Assembly (NCBI GenBank): GCA_022113835.1
Contig: JAILWY010000027.1
Coordinates: 4,590,501-4,654,500, forward strand
Length of the DNA: 64,000 nt
Origin: Atopsyche davidsoni
Lineage: Eukaryota; Arthropoda; Insecta; Trichoptera; Hydrobiosidae
Direction of reading: 5' to 3'
The position numbers and the translations under genes are program-made. Under the pieces are notes generated by a model, which was not told where the DNA came from, did not search any database, and saw nothing but the letters and a program-made list of their open reading frames with translations. This document shows, one piece after another, positions 25,129 through 37,700 of this stretch; the first letter of the stretch is position 1, and each line of letters begins with the position of its first letter.

Positions 25129-25903
25129 CAGGGGTGCACACCCTTAAAAGCGAGGGTAGTGTTGACTCACTGTGGCTTAGAGCGCCTATTTTTTTTTAAA
25201 CTTTAAAAGTTGCAGCAGTACTTAAAATGTTATGAAAAAAAAACTATAAGAAAATTTACCATTTAAAACTTTTGGGAGCCAAGTCCTAAAAAACGCTTCA
25301 ACGAGTTTACTGCTGGAGCAAAGTACTGTAAGTATAAGACAACCGAAACTCCACTAAGAGACTTGTCTCAAATATCTTAATGTACATAAAACTATATACT
25401 ATATATAGAAGCACCCAAAGCAGTACCTATTATATATATATCAATTTTGTTAGTGTTCCTGTCGTCGATGACCTCTCATGGTAGGACTCACCATATACTG
25501 TACATTTCATTTAATCAATTCATTCGATAAACCCTCACCCTAGGTATCCCCACAGAGCTTCACATCATGTGTGGCCAACATCAGGCCCGCGGACCGGACT
25601 TGACCACTCCCGTTGATTCGACACTAATATTATTTTATTCTATTTAGTGAAAGAATATGTGAAAAATTATGAAGATGAAGTAGAATAAAAAAAATGAACA
25701 AAGAACGAAAACATATAAAATATTATTAATCAATCCCAATCAAGTCAATCTTCGCATTGATTGTTTGTACTGTGTATGATATTAAATAATTTATTTAGAG
25801 CATTTATACTATTTTGCTAACAAAACAAATTATTTGGGCCGGTCCTCGACACGGGGGTAGAATGATAATTTGCCCCCTGAGCTGGAAAGGTTGGCCATAC
25901 CTG
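25129..25903. mobile_element. Non-autonomous hAT-like element remnant
   Basis: The left end reads CAGGGGTGCACACCCTT. The right end, read on the complement, is CAGGTATGGCCAACCTTT. These are imperfect terminal inverted repeats of the style of hAT elements. Inside are typical GGCC-rich stretches (GTGTGGCCAACATCAGGCCC, TTGGGCCGGTCCTC) within otherwise AT-rich DNA. No transposase frame is present. An 8-bp target duplication is not evident, so the boundaries are approximate. Confidence 0.4.
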
Positions 25904-26461
25904 GCCACGATAGATCTAGAGATCTATTATGGCATATGTATTGCAAAACGATTGCTCTCAGAAACAATTCACGTTATTTAATTGTTTGAATTATATTTCA
26001 TGGAGAATAAACACGGGTAAGACATGAAAAATGATGCTAGAATATTCAGATAACAAAAAAAGTTACACGAGCAAAAATTGACACTTATTGTGTATGTTGG
26101 TAAAATACTCTCAAGTTTTGAAATATGATGAGTAAATCTACTTATAAACCTACAAAATAATACACTGTATTCTGTTTTCCCAATTCGCTTCGACAATAAT
26201 CACACTTATCAAATTTGGATAGCCAGAAACCAGATCTGAAATGGACTAGGTACGTCGGTTTCAGACATGTCAATAACGGTAAATATTTTCGCCAGGTTAC
26301 AGGATCACGATGCGCGATCTACCGAATCACCAAAATGTGATCTCGTTAAAAAAATCGAGCTTAATTTCCTCGTCATTGTGTATTAAAATTATTTTTTTAA
26401 ATATAGGCATGTGTGAATTTATACCATAGGTATAAATTCGAAGAAGGTAGGTGCGAATAAT

Positions 26462-27000
26462 AAATTGAATTAAATTAGTAAAAATACTAAATAATATAAT
26501 TTTAATTAAGCAATTTGAAATCTTAATTTTGAACGATTGCCTTATAGTTTATTGTGCTGGAGTAGTGACGCTTTTCACACTGTAAGGTACTGTACCTGGT
26601 ATAATCAAACAGAGGTCCTTTTACTGTAGAATCTGAAATAAAATCTAATAAATATATGTTTTATTAAAATTACTAAAAATACTGCACAATATAATTTTAA
26701 ACAAATAATTTTATGAACGATTGCCTTATCGTTTATTGCGCTATGGTCAGTAGCGCTATTAGCACTGCAAGGTAGTGTATCTAGTATGATCAAATAATTA
26801 GATATTAATTAGCAAAAATAAAATGTGATATGTTTATTTTTTATTAATATAAGTAAAAATATTACATAATATAATTTAATTTCGATCGACTGCCTTATCG
26901 TTTATTGCGCTGTGGCAGATTCTATTCACGCTATACAGTATCGTACCTAGTGTGACCAAACAAAGGTCCTACTACCGCAGAAGCTAAAATAAAGTACAAA
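26462..27000. repeat. Three ~180-bp tandem repeat units
   Basis: Three degenerate copies lie head to tail. The anchor word GA(A/T)CGA(T/C)TGCCTTAT starts at 26531, 26715 and 26884, giving periods of 184 and 169 bases. Each is followed by GTTTATTG(T/C)GCT, then AAGGTA or equivalent, then AT(A/G)ATCAAA or a relative. Each is preceded by an AT-rich segment containing ATATAATTT. Copies 1 and 3 share AGGTCCT plus GTAGAA/GCAGAA; copy 2 lacks it. The array ends ~380 bases before the His2Av start codon. Confidence 0.85.
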
Positions 27001-27119
27001 ACGTATATATATATTTTTTAAATAAACCAGAAATCATGACAAATCTTCCGATGCATCAAAATAATAAATGTACAAAATTGCACAGCAGCAATCGCGGCGC
27101 TTGTCAATATTATTGAAAC

Positions 27120-27381
27120 CGAATTCCCACATTTTTTTATAAAGCGCAGCGAGTGCGGGACGACGCCGCGCGCGCCCGCTGGACCGGCGGGCCGCCAGGG
27201 GCAGCACCGGCCGGGCTTCTCGAGGCGCGCGGCGCTCCCATTGGCTGCCCCGGCGCCATCGCCTCGCTCGCTATTGGCTGCCCCGCCGCCGCCGCCCGCT
27301 GCCATCTTTGATATCCGCCGTTAGTTCGTTTGGCGCCTTTCAGTAGCGTTGAAGTGCGGTTGTTGTGAAATAAGCTCCGAC
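27120..27381 (+). promoter_or_regulatory. His2Av promoter and 5' UTR
   Basis: A CpG-rich block follows AT-rich repeats directly. Two inverted CCAAT boxes, both in the context ATTGGCTGCCCC (27239-27250 and 27272-27283), are about 33 bases apart, roughly 100-150 bases upstream of the start codon. No TATA box is visible. Paired CCAAT boxes without TATA are typical of replication-independent histone variant and other housekeeping promoters; that role is inferred. Confidence 0.6.
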
Positions 27382-28421
27382 ATGGTGAGTTACTTTTCGA
27401 GTTTGCGCCTCGAAAAAGAGTGCCAGTGAAATAATTCCGACACCATCGCGATCTCCGAGCCGCGGTCTATCGCCTGCCCGAATTTGAAGCGCGTGGTCAA
27501 AAAATTAACTCATAATTGCATTGTTTTTAGGCTGGTGGAAAAGCAGGCAAAGATTCCGGCAAAGCGAAGGCGAAAGCCGTGTCGCGGTCCGCGAGGGCCG
27601 GTCTCCAGGTGACTTCGAATGTTTATTTTAATTTGTGAAATAATTTATCGTGGCGTTTTGAGCGTGCGTTTCGCCCGCTCGGTGAAATTATTTGTTTTTT
27701 TTAATTCGTCGGCGACCTCGTCGGTGCGGCGCTCGACTCGGTATTGACAGACGCGTTGGCATTGTGGTAATGGCGATTTCGCTTTCAGTTCCCCGTGGGC
27801 AGAATTCACAGACATCTGAAGAACAGGACCACGAGCCATGGACGCGTCGGCGCGACGGCGGCGGTTTACTCGGCGGCTATCCTGGAGTACCTCACGGCCG
27901 AGGTAGGCGTGCATTCATACTCGGCAAGATGGCGTCCTCGTCACTTCACTCTTTGACTGCGATAAACGACGACAGCGTAATCGATTTACGTATATGCAAA
28001 TCGTGCCGTCGTCGACCGATCGCTTGCGGATATTAAAATTTATCGTTTTAATATACAATTGTATGTATTCCATGCCAGTAATATCTTTTTTCCCACGATG
28101 CACCGTTTTGGCGGGAATGTCTGTTGTTGTGGAGTTTGACTATTTTTACCTCATAACCCCTGCAATGATGCCGGCTGAAATGGCTCTAACGCTGCGATTG
28201 TTTAGTAACGACTGACTCTTTCGCAGGTCCTCGAGTTGGCGGGAAATGCGTCCAAGGATTTGAAAGTGAAGCGTATCACTCCCCGGCATCTGCAGCTCGC
28301 CATCCGCGGTGACGAGGAGCTGGACAGTCTCATCAAGGCCACCATCGCCGGAGGCGGTGTCATCCCTCACATTCACAAGTCCCTCATTGGCAAGAAGGGC
28401 GGACCGGGCCAGCCTGTTTAA
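27382..28421 (+). CDS. His2Av: Histone H2A variant H2A.Z / H2Av
   Basis: Replication-independent H2A variant that replaces H2A in nucleosomes near promoters. Four coding exons: 27382-27384 (only the ATG, donor GTGAGT), 27531-27608, 27789-27902, 28227-28421. They total 390 nt and encode 129 aa. The N-terminus [20 protein letters not shown] and the histone fold ([11 protein letters not shown] to the H2A.Z-type docking segment with [20 protein letters not shown]) are essentially invariant across animals. The tail ends [10 protein letters not shown]. It lacks the extended C-terminus with an SQ phosphorylation motif found in Drosophila H2Av, so by sequence it is an H2A.Z-only protein rather than a combined H2A.Z/H2A.X. 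The intron directly after the ATG is also known from fly His2Av. Confidence 0.97.
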
Positions 28422-29335
28422 ATCTAAAGCGGTGAGGATTGATAGATTTTATATTTAACCTGTAAATTATCAACCAGATAACAGAAATTCAACACTGCTG
28501 CTTTGTAGTGTACAGTGTAGGTCAGATTTCCTTAGCCGTGTTATGGAATGTAAATAGTGTCAGATATCGTCAGTGTAATTTTTGTGTAAGAATGGACTGA
28601 TAAATATTCTTTCTGTAAAAACATTAAGTTGCATGTGTGCATAATATTGCTTCAATTGCTACATTTTGCAATGTTATAAGATTGACTTGAATTGTATCTG
28701 CTTACATTTTTGTTGTGCTAATATTTTTTTTTTATACTTGTCTTATTTTCAATAACTTTTTTTTGTTTCAGAATGCAGTTCTGGGGCTGTTATATTCTTT
28801 CTTACAACATCTGTTCAAAGCTTTGCAAAAGCCTCTAGGAGGGCCCATTACCGGTTCCAGAATATTTTCATGTACAGAAACAAGGACGACCATGATTGAC
28901 AAGTGTGGTGTGGCATATCAAGGCACACGAAGCGTGGTTGAACAATTAGATTTTAAGGAATAGTAATTAAATTCTCATGTTTTATGTAATGACTGCAAGA
29001 TTCAAACATCGCATAAAGTTAGTGTCATCTCCAGTACTGCCCGTCACCGGGGATATTTGTAAACTTAAAAAGAGATATTAAAATAGAATGCCATTTCATT
29101 TTATGTGAGTGCTAGTTTTTTGTTTGGTGTGTTTGGGGAATAATAATGCATTTTTCTTCTCATCTTGTGTTAGGATAAAATGATTGCCATTTATAAGATT
29201 TTTATCAGTTGGAAACTCGTTAAAAAATCTTCTTTATGCTGTTGAAATGTGTTAAATGAACACATTTAAATGAAAAATGAATATCATTGGAATTTGTTAA
29301 TAATTTTAAGACAGTGTATTTCACAAAATAAAAAT
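28422..29335 (+). other. His2Av 3' UTR with a probable intron
   Basis: Ten bases after the stop codon is a good donor (AAAGCG|GTGAGG, exon end 28431). A polypyrimidine tract and acceptor (TTTTTTGTTTCAG) occur at 28755-28771, then less AT-rich sequence 28772-28963. AATAAA is at 29327-29332. I read this as a 3' UTR intron (28432-28771). The open frame in the downstream segment resembles no protein I know. Retention would leave the protein unchanged. Confidence 0.5.
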
Positions 29336-29979
29336 ACCAAAATTAAACCTTGTATGATTATTTTACCAAATTTATACTTATCCTACTTCATGTAGAATAT
29401 GTTATGAGATTTTTTGACTTGACTGAGAAAAACTAGTAATTGTGTAATATTTATGCTGGAATTGTTTTCTTTTATGAATATCCTAGTTCAGATTACATTG
29501 TGCAGACAAAAAATTCCACCGGATATGACAATATGCAAACCTTTTTTATTCTAGGAAGCATTATCAATGTTATAAGATGTAATTGGTAAATATTTTTAAG
29601 GGTACAATTCTTAGTTTTTTTCTATTTTGAATTGAGACTTGATCATATATCTAATAACAATAAAAAAATTAACGTTCAAAACAATTTATTAAATCAGCTG
29701 TTGATTATTTACAGTATTTTCATTTATCTTGGATCTGATAACATGGGTATAGTTTGTTTCATATTTTCATTGCACGTCAACTTGCCGACGATCATCTTGA
29801 TATTAGATTCTGAAAATTTAAGCACATCTTCCATATTGAGATCTTCAGTTTATTTCATGCTTGAGGTATTCAACCTATCTTGTGAGAACAATTACAACCA
29901 CTGTGATAAGCATGTGACTCGTTTGTTATTCATTAACTGTTTCAGGTAAGTATATCCTTGGTTTTATCGATAGTGAGGT

Positions 29980-30408
29980 TCATGTTGAATTATTTATATT
30001 CACAATGACTTGATCAGGGGGTTTAAGTATGACCTGATTTGTACATTGATTGTCATTCATCCTTATGTTGAGTAGTTTTGTGGCTCTGTGACAAGATTTT
30101 AACGAAACACCAGACTGTACTGACAAACATCTGAGAGATATATTTGGTGTTTGGAGTACTCGTTGCTCTATTTCATATAGTTTATTATCAGTAAGGGTTG
30201 TCCGTTTTCGTCCTTTTTTCTTTTTATTTTGGACAGAACCCGTTTCTCTCCACTTAGTTATTAATTTGTATATAGCTGTTTTTACTGGTGGCTTGCCATA
30301 TATTTCGATAGGATATTTTTCTAGGAACAATGCTATACACTGCACATATGAATTTGTTCGTATATAAGCTTCTACTATAAATATTCGCTGTTTGAGATCT
30401 AATCCCAT
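29980..30408 (-). pseudogene. Transposase N-terminal HTH (DUF4817/mariner-like), truncated
   Basis: The 142-codon frame encodes two consecutive helix-turn-helix-like segments of the type at the N-terminus of insect mariner-like transposases (DUF4817). It begins QRIFIVEAYIRTNSYVQC, then TKWRETGSVQNKKKKGRK, then a second segment ending SVQSGVSLKSCHRATKLL. In the family the next part is the linker (VVQELKP-like) and the DDE catalytic domain. Here the similarity stops after LLNIR and the frame ends 30 residues later, with no D-D-D/E residues. It lies between His2Av and SF1. It may be a dead fragment; an exapted DNA-binding module cannot be excluded. Confidence 0.6.
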
Positions 30409-31759
30409 AATTGAAAGAGGTAATCAACTAAATAAAATAATAATGATTGCTGTTTACACAAGTTTGTATATATCAAAAGTACTTTTTGACACTGACAGCT
30501 AAAGTAATGAAACTTAAAAAAAATAATAAATTTATGTAATGACAATCCGTAAATTTTTTTATCATTACTTCGGAGCAAATAAAAGTATTTTAGTTCTTAC
30601 TGATGATTACTGATTACAATTGAATTTTGAAAAACAATATTGTGTCAGTACAAAATTGAATACATATGTTTACATTTAACTTTATATTATGTGTGCATTT
30701 ATTTGTTTAAAAGGATTTTAAAATCTTCTAGAAGGATAAATAATAATTATAATACTCATTTATTTGTTATTTTTGTAATTTAATTGTTTTTTTTTCCTAT
30801 GTTTTCGTTTTGTCTATGAGCAATGAGTTTGCTGATTTGTTTCTGGTATTAATGATGCCAGGTTCAATCACCTATCGCCATAGCTAAACACAGTAAATTA
30901 TTAATAAACACGACGATATCAATACATTTATTAAAAAAATATATATTAAAGGAAAAATTATCAGCGTTACTAATAAAAATCCAATTGCCTTATAACGCTA
31001 AAACAATATTTTACTCGGACCAAGCAGAACACAGCGTTTTAAGGTTAGGTACTATCATAAACAAAATGGAACTGCAATTTCACGATAAATTGGATTAAAT
31101 GTTTTAGTAAAAAAAACAACGCAGATTAATTTGCAGCTTCACATATCGTGGTACACCGCCATTGTCTAGTTTGTACGTATTTTATACAATGAGTGCTGCC
31201 AAGGCAGAGTAGTTGTGATTTGTTATAAATTAAATTTTACATTGATTTAATTTCCATTCACTGCAATTATTTACTTAGTATAAAGATTTTTAGGGTTATT
31301 TATATTGGTAATTGTGATGTTCTATAAAAAAATGAATAGAAGATACTGGAATATAAAAATTGCTTAGCATCCAGGATATTTATTGATTTATTACTATTTA
31401 ACAAAGCAAGTGTGAAAATTATTTTTTCAGTACGCATATAATTGTGAAAAAACGTGAGTTTTATTATATATATTACCGAGTTGGTACCATAAAACATCTT
31501 AGGTAATAGAATAATATAATATTCGAATTAAGCATTTATACACTGGCAGCATTTTTAAAAGGACAAACAAAGTGTATCTGTTTCTAGTTTATGGTCTGGA
31601 GATATTTTAATAGGGAGTTGTTTGTGGTCTCCATTGCTGGCCATCTCCCCCTTTGGCTTGCGTTGGTTGAATCTTTCCTTGCTTATTTTTCTGATTTAGA
31701 GTTGTATCGTAAACAAAATACATTGTATTACTTTTAAGTCAAGCAAACCCTAGTGTGTA
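30409..31759. other. Spacer upstream of SF1
   Basis: AT-rich, no supported gene. The SF1 promoter and 5' UTR should lie in the last few hundred bases before 31760. A less AT-rich patch at 31610-31680 is a candidate, but no core element is decisive. Confidence 0.35.
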
Positions 31760-34700
31760 ATGAGTTCAAGGCATCGAGATAAAAGTCGGTCACGTCACCG
31801 TGATCGCGATCGTGACAGGGATCGTGACCGCGACCGGGATCGCGACCGCGAACGGGATAGGGATCGAGATCGAGATAGAGATCGTCACCGATCTAAAAGG
31901 TAGTCCATTATTGGAAGTGATTTATAACGTTAATCTGATATATGCCACTATGAATTTGAGGGTAAACCTTTTGTTATTGAGCTTATAGGATTTTACAAAT
32001 CCGTCGATTGGGCAAACTTATCAAAATGTTTATTTTGGTCAATGAGTTGATTAGTTACATTGTATGTTTCGTATTGCAGAGATCGCAGCCGCCACCGCAG
32101 TAGAGACAAGGACAGGAAAAGTAAAGATCGGGATAGGAAATCCAAGGATCGAAGTAGAAGTCGCCTACGTAATAAGTCAAAAGATAGGTTAGTTCTAAGG
32201 AAAATCATATGATAAACATACCTTGAAATTTTATTAATTGAATTAAAGAGATAGTTAGGTCATATTTTGTAGTTTTACTTTTAGTAGTTTCTTCAAAGTC
32301 ATGAAAATCACTTAATACAAATTTATAAAATCTTTAGAGATGGAACTATTGCATTGCTGGACCAGATGGTGGGGACTGCTACAACAACCACAGCGCGTGC
32401 AGCCATGCTAGCCGCTGCCACGGCAGGCTTAGCTTCCTCTGCACAGCAGCACTTGCATTCCATAAGTCAGCAATATATACCCCATGAAAGATATATAAGT
32501 GATAATAGTTATTCAGGTAATTATTTTAAGTAATAAGTTATAATTTAAAAAAATATTTTCCATATATCAAGCATGCATGCCTTGGAGCTACATCACATTA
32601 AATTACTTAGTTCAATAATGTCTCAAGGGAATTTTCTATTTTTATGAAAAGTTGCAAATACATTTTAAATGTGTTAAAAAAGAAATACAACAAAACTTTT
32701 CTATAAACTTCACAAAAGAATTACTTTTCAATTTTGATAAATTTGTAGAAAATCCTGATGAGACGTCAGAAGAGAAGCGTGCGCGTCGTAAGCGTTCTCG
32801 ATGGGCCGGATCTGAACATGACAAGACCTTCATCCCCGGGATGCCCACGATTCTGCCTCCGACTCTCACCAAGCAGCAAGAGGAGCAGTACCTGTGTAAG
32901 TTGCTAGTCCTCATTTCTTCTCCCAATTGTAGACTTTGCATCTGACTAAATCTCGTACATTTACTAACAACGCCACATCATTAATATCTTCTTCAAGGCC
33001 AGTTGCACACCACAGACATTCTTCCTTGTAGCCACCCACGACTTTAAAAAAGTTTGTGTAGGAAAATTCTGGTCTTATATTTAATAATCTTATATTCATC
33101 TGTTTGTAATTATTCATAGATAAATAATAGCCAAATTATGCCTAGTGGGGTGTGATATAAGGCGTGGTGGAAGTAATGATAGTGTCTTTGGTTTTCAACT
33201 TGCCTAACATATTATTTTCACCCATATTTCTATATGATTAATTTGTTGATCATGTTTGTGATGTTTCCTTTTCTAGCATATATTTTATGGTTATGTTGGC
33301 TATTTTCTGGGAATTTGATTAAACTCTGAGCATAATTACTGATCATACAAGGAATAGTGTATATTTGTATGTGTGTATGTTTCACGGAATTGTAACATAG
33401 TGTGGTCGGTGTAAAGATTGATTCATAATTATTTTTGTGATGCAGCTATCAATAATACTTTTTTCCAGGCTTTTTAATCAGTCCTACGTTTAATTGTTAA
33501 ATTTTTAACTTGAATTTCAGTTCAGTTAAAATACAGTTTGATAGATCAATGTATAAAGTAAGTATTTTAATAGAAAAAAACGCTCACAATTATTTTTTTC
33601 AGGCTTTATAATATTTTCTTTCCATTAGGGACGTCTAAGATACTTATTCAATGTCAAGTTATTAAAAAATATTATCTTTATTTTTTTTTCAAATAAGTAA
33701 AGAAAAAAATTAAGATGGATTATTCACATCGACAGTTGTAAGTTAATTTCATCCAAACGCTCTAACAAAAAGATATTTAAATTCTTTTTAATAAAACTAT
33801 CAATACTTATTTTTTTTATCAGATAAAAAATTAATCAAATACCTAGTATATTATTTTGTAATAATGTTTTCATTTGTTTTTTTTATTTGTTATATTTTTG
33901 TCTAATTGTGGGTTTTTTGGCCCATGCCTAACCAACCTTGGTTCCAGTACAACTGCAGATAGAAGAAGTCAGCCGGAAGCTGAGATCCGGAGACCTGGGC
34001 ATCCCGGCCAACATTGAGGAAAGGTCTGACCGTCACTTGACATCCCCACTCCTCAGTGTCAGCTGCCGACTCAGCCAGCCTGCGATAATCAATATTACAT
34101 CCAGATAATATGATAATTACTAATTAATGTGCCACTAATGGAATAGCCTTTTTTGGAGGAAAGATGAAATGGCCGATCCAGTCAGGTTTCACCATTGACA
34201 CAGGATGTCTCTGGTGGTTTTATTATTTGATCTATCCATCACCACTTTTGTTGTTGCCGTTGGAGTTAATTCAGATCACACAATGGAAAATTTTAAATTT
34301 AGACACTGAAATTCAAAAATCACTAATTTTTAACCCTTGTTCTTTAAATTCCAAATTGATATTCATACTCTAAATATTATTAAAAATAATGGAATTATTA
34401 ACATCTGAATAAACGAAAATATATGTGTAATCATTGGCTACAAATTTCCGTAAACAAGTTATTTGAAGTTAATACAATATGTGAGCTAAAAACGTTCTGT
34501 AACTTCTTATTTTATTTCAATCTATGTTAAAAAAATATAACATATAGCAAAAAATAGTTTAAATTGTTCAAACCTCAATTTTTATTATAAAAATATACAA
34601 ATGAGTGAAGTTAGAAGTTTGTTTTACAAACATATAATATGTTGTTTTTGCATAAATATTTTTTCATACTGGTAAATGTAATTCATATACTATCAATGGT

Positions 34701-37700
34701 TGTTAATTTTAAAGTATTAAAACTTTAATTCACGCAAAAATATTGATCAAATGATTTTTGCTAATAAATCTTGAAACTGATAGTATTACAAAAGTGAATT
34801 TTTGTGAAGTGAACAGTGAAGAATTTTTGCTGCAAATATCACGCAAATCGACTATCAGATATATTATTGATAGTGCCAAATAAGTTTCATATTTTCTGTG
34901 CCATAATAGACAATGGTATTTAAGTTGACTGAAAGTTTATATGAATTCTCATCAGTGTCTAAATTTTAATTTATTCTTTCATATAGTGGTTATAATGCTT
35001 TTCCTCAAATTCCAGTACATTTTTATTTAAAATATTTCAAAAGCAAAAAATCATTAAAAACACACTGCATTTCTCCAATTTCATATTCTATTTTTTTTTA
35101 TAAATTATTATTGGAGTTTTAGAAAATTATTTACACATAATAGAAAATCATCCATTTATTTTAGATTGGTGAAATTGTAGTAAATCAATTTTTCATACCT
35201 TTGGCAGTATTATTATATTAAAAATTTTATATTTTCAGTACCTTTTTGTTGTTGTTACAAATATCACAATATATACAATTACTGAAGTATTAAATTTGGA
35301 GATTGCTTATTGAGTGTAAGTAAAAAAGTAAAATCAGTGTTGAGGTATTTGTATATAGTAACTACTGCAGTTTCACGTTTTAAAATAATAATTTCGCTAT
35401 ATGGGTAAAGGGTTATGTACACCTCAACACATCAGTTTATATAATGTCAGGTAGTACTAATTTAATTTTAATTTTGCAGCCACAAACTTCAAATGAACTG
35501 TCGATAACTCAAATATTGTAAATTAATTAATTTGTTCCTTAACGCTAATCATTGATTATTTATTTAACAGTGCCCACATTTAGCGGATTGCTGCAATCCA
35601 AAATTAATCCAATAATTAATCATCCATTCAGGAATCTTAGCAATCGAGAGCTACAAATAGTGAGCGCCACTGAGAACAAGTCTTCCGCACCCGCCTTGTG
35701 CTACTCTATAACAAACCTAAGCTTTTATAGGAAATTTAACCATTCTGTTCATTTCCTTTTTAGCAATATGGACAACACTCAATCACACATTCTTCAATTA
35801 ATAATTATTATTTCAGAAGAACAAAAACTATCTCAATGTTAAAATTTATGCCGTGGTTAACATGTATTTTTTTCGACTTTATAGTCGGCTCATGAGAGTA
35901 TTGATATTATATTCAAATGAATATCATTACTATAAAACTAGCGAAACTGAACTAAAGATAACCTGTTCAAACTTAGCTTGTTTTTGAAATAGTTGTTTTT
36001 TTTTTACTTGATTCAAATGATCGATTTCCTCGTCCAGATCCATCACTATAAATAAACAATTGTGTTGTTCTTTAAATACAAAAGAGTTTGTAATAATTGA
36101 ATCATCAAACCAAGTTAAGCACTAAGCTTAAGAACACCATATTCATACTTACATCAAAGAATAAAAGAGTATTATTTTATAAACAACGAAGATAAAGGTT
36201 AGGGGAAAAAATTCACCAATAGTATAAAAAGAAATCATTATATCAGCAGGATAGATTGTCTGTTCAAGTTAAACTATATGCCTACCTAATTAGTCTTCTC
36301 ATTTATCTTGAAACTTATAGAAAAATATTTTGTTTGTTCAGATCCCCATCTCCAGAACCGATTTACTCTTCGGATGGCAAGCGGTTGAACATGCGAGAGT
36401 ACAGGACGCGCCGTAAACTGGAGGAAAAGCGACATTCGCTGGTGCAGCGCATGCTGACTATCAACCCGGAATTCAAACCACCCAGTGATTACAAGTGAGG
36501 AATTAGCCTTGATTTATTATTTTATTGTCTTCATTATAATATGCTAACTTTGAAATTCCATTCAAATCCAAAAATGTAATTAATATAAATTTCTCCAAGT
36601 CACTAAAAAAAAGGCTTAGTTAAATTCTACTTTTTCTGGTATGTTAGGCTCAATAGTGAGATCTAATTTATTTAATAAAAGAAATACCCTACAGGTATTT
36701 GTGTATTATTAGTGAAAGATAAATCTGCATCTTTGCATATTAAATTTGCCTTTGTTATGATTTATAAGGTATTGGTATGGTTTCAATATAATATCAGTCC
36801 ATATAAAAACCCGGTTTTTCTTGTTTTCTAGACCTCCAATAATAAGAGTAAATGACAAGGTGATGATACCTCAGGAAGAACATCCTGATATCAACTTTGT
36901 TGGCCTCCTTATCGGACCTCGTGGAAACACACTCAAATGTATGTAGTCATTTTTATTAAAAATGTTTTTTTTTGTAATCATTCATAATTATTGAGAATTT
37001 AAAAATTAATAAAGCCATGTTCTTTAAGCAATGGAAAAAGAAACAGGCGCTAAAATAATAATCAGAGGCAAAGGATCAGTGAAGGAAGGTAAAGTGGGAC
37101 GCAAGGATGGACAGCCTCTCCCTGGGGAGGATGAACCACTGCATGCTTACATCACCGCCACAAACCCAGAATGTGTGAAGAAAGCTGTGGAAAGGGTAAA
37201 TATTCTTAGCACACTGATCTCGTTGTGATAGTATATGTCAATTTCTGTATTAAATGATTCCCTTACTCTTCTAGATTAAAGAAGTCATTCGGCAAGGTGT
37301 TGAGGTGCCAGAAGGACAGAATGACTTGCGACGCATGCAGTTGCGAGAGTTAGCACAACTCAACGGGACACTCAGAGAAGGAGATGCTCGAGGTCGCTGC
37401 TCTAACTGTGGAGCAACTGACCATAAAGGATGGCTGGTGAGCTATTTGCTTCTTTTATTGTTGGCAACTTGTTTGAATTTAAAAATGTATTTTGTTAGAA
37501 TTTTTTTTTAGGTTATTCATAAGATGTTATTTTTTAGTGTCCTGACAAACCCAATGTCACCAACAACATTGTGTGTTCATCTTGCGGTGGTGCTGGCCAT
37601 ATTGCTGGTGATTGTCGGGCTAAGCGTCCAGGCCAAGGAGGTCCTCCTCCTCCTGCGGCACGAGCTAAGATCGACGAGGAATACATGTCTCTCATGGCTG

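Noticed and set aside
28715..28963. ORF downstream of His2Av as an alternative protein exon
   Set aside because: It follows the stop codon of an otherwise complete histone, and the first part is a translated polypyrimidine tract. Read as 3' UTR.
30840..30890. GGTTCAATCACC, B-box-like, possible tRNA
   Set aside because: No A box at correct spacing and no cloverleaf can be drawn.
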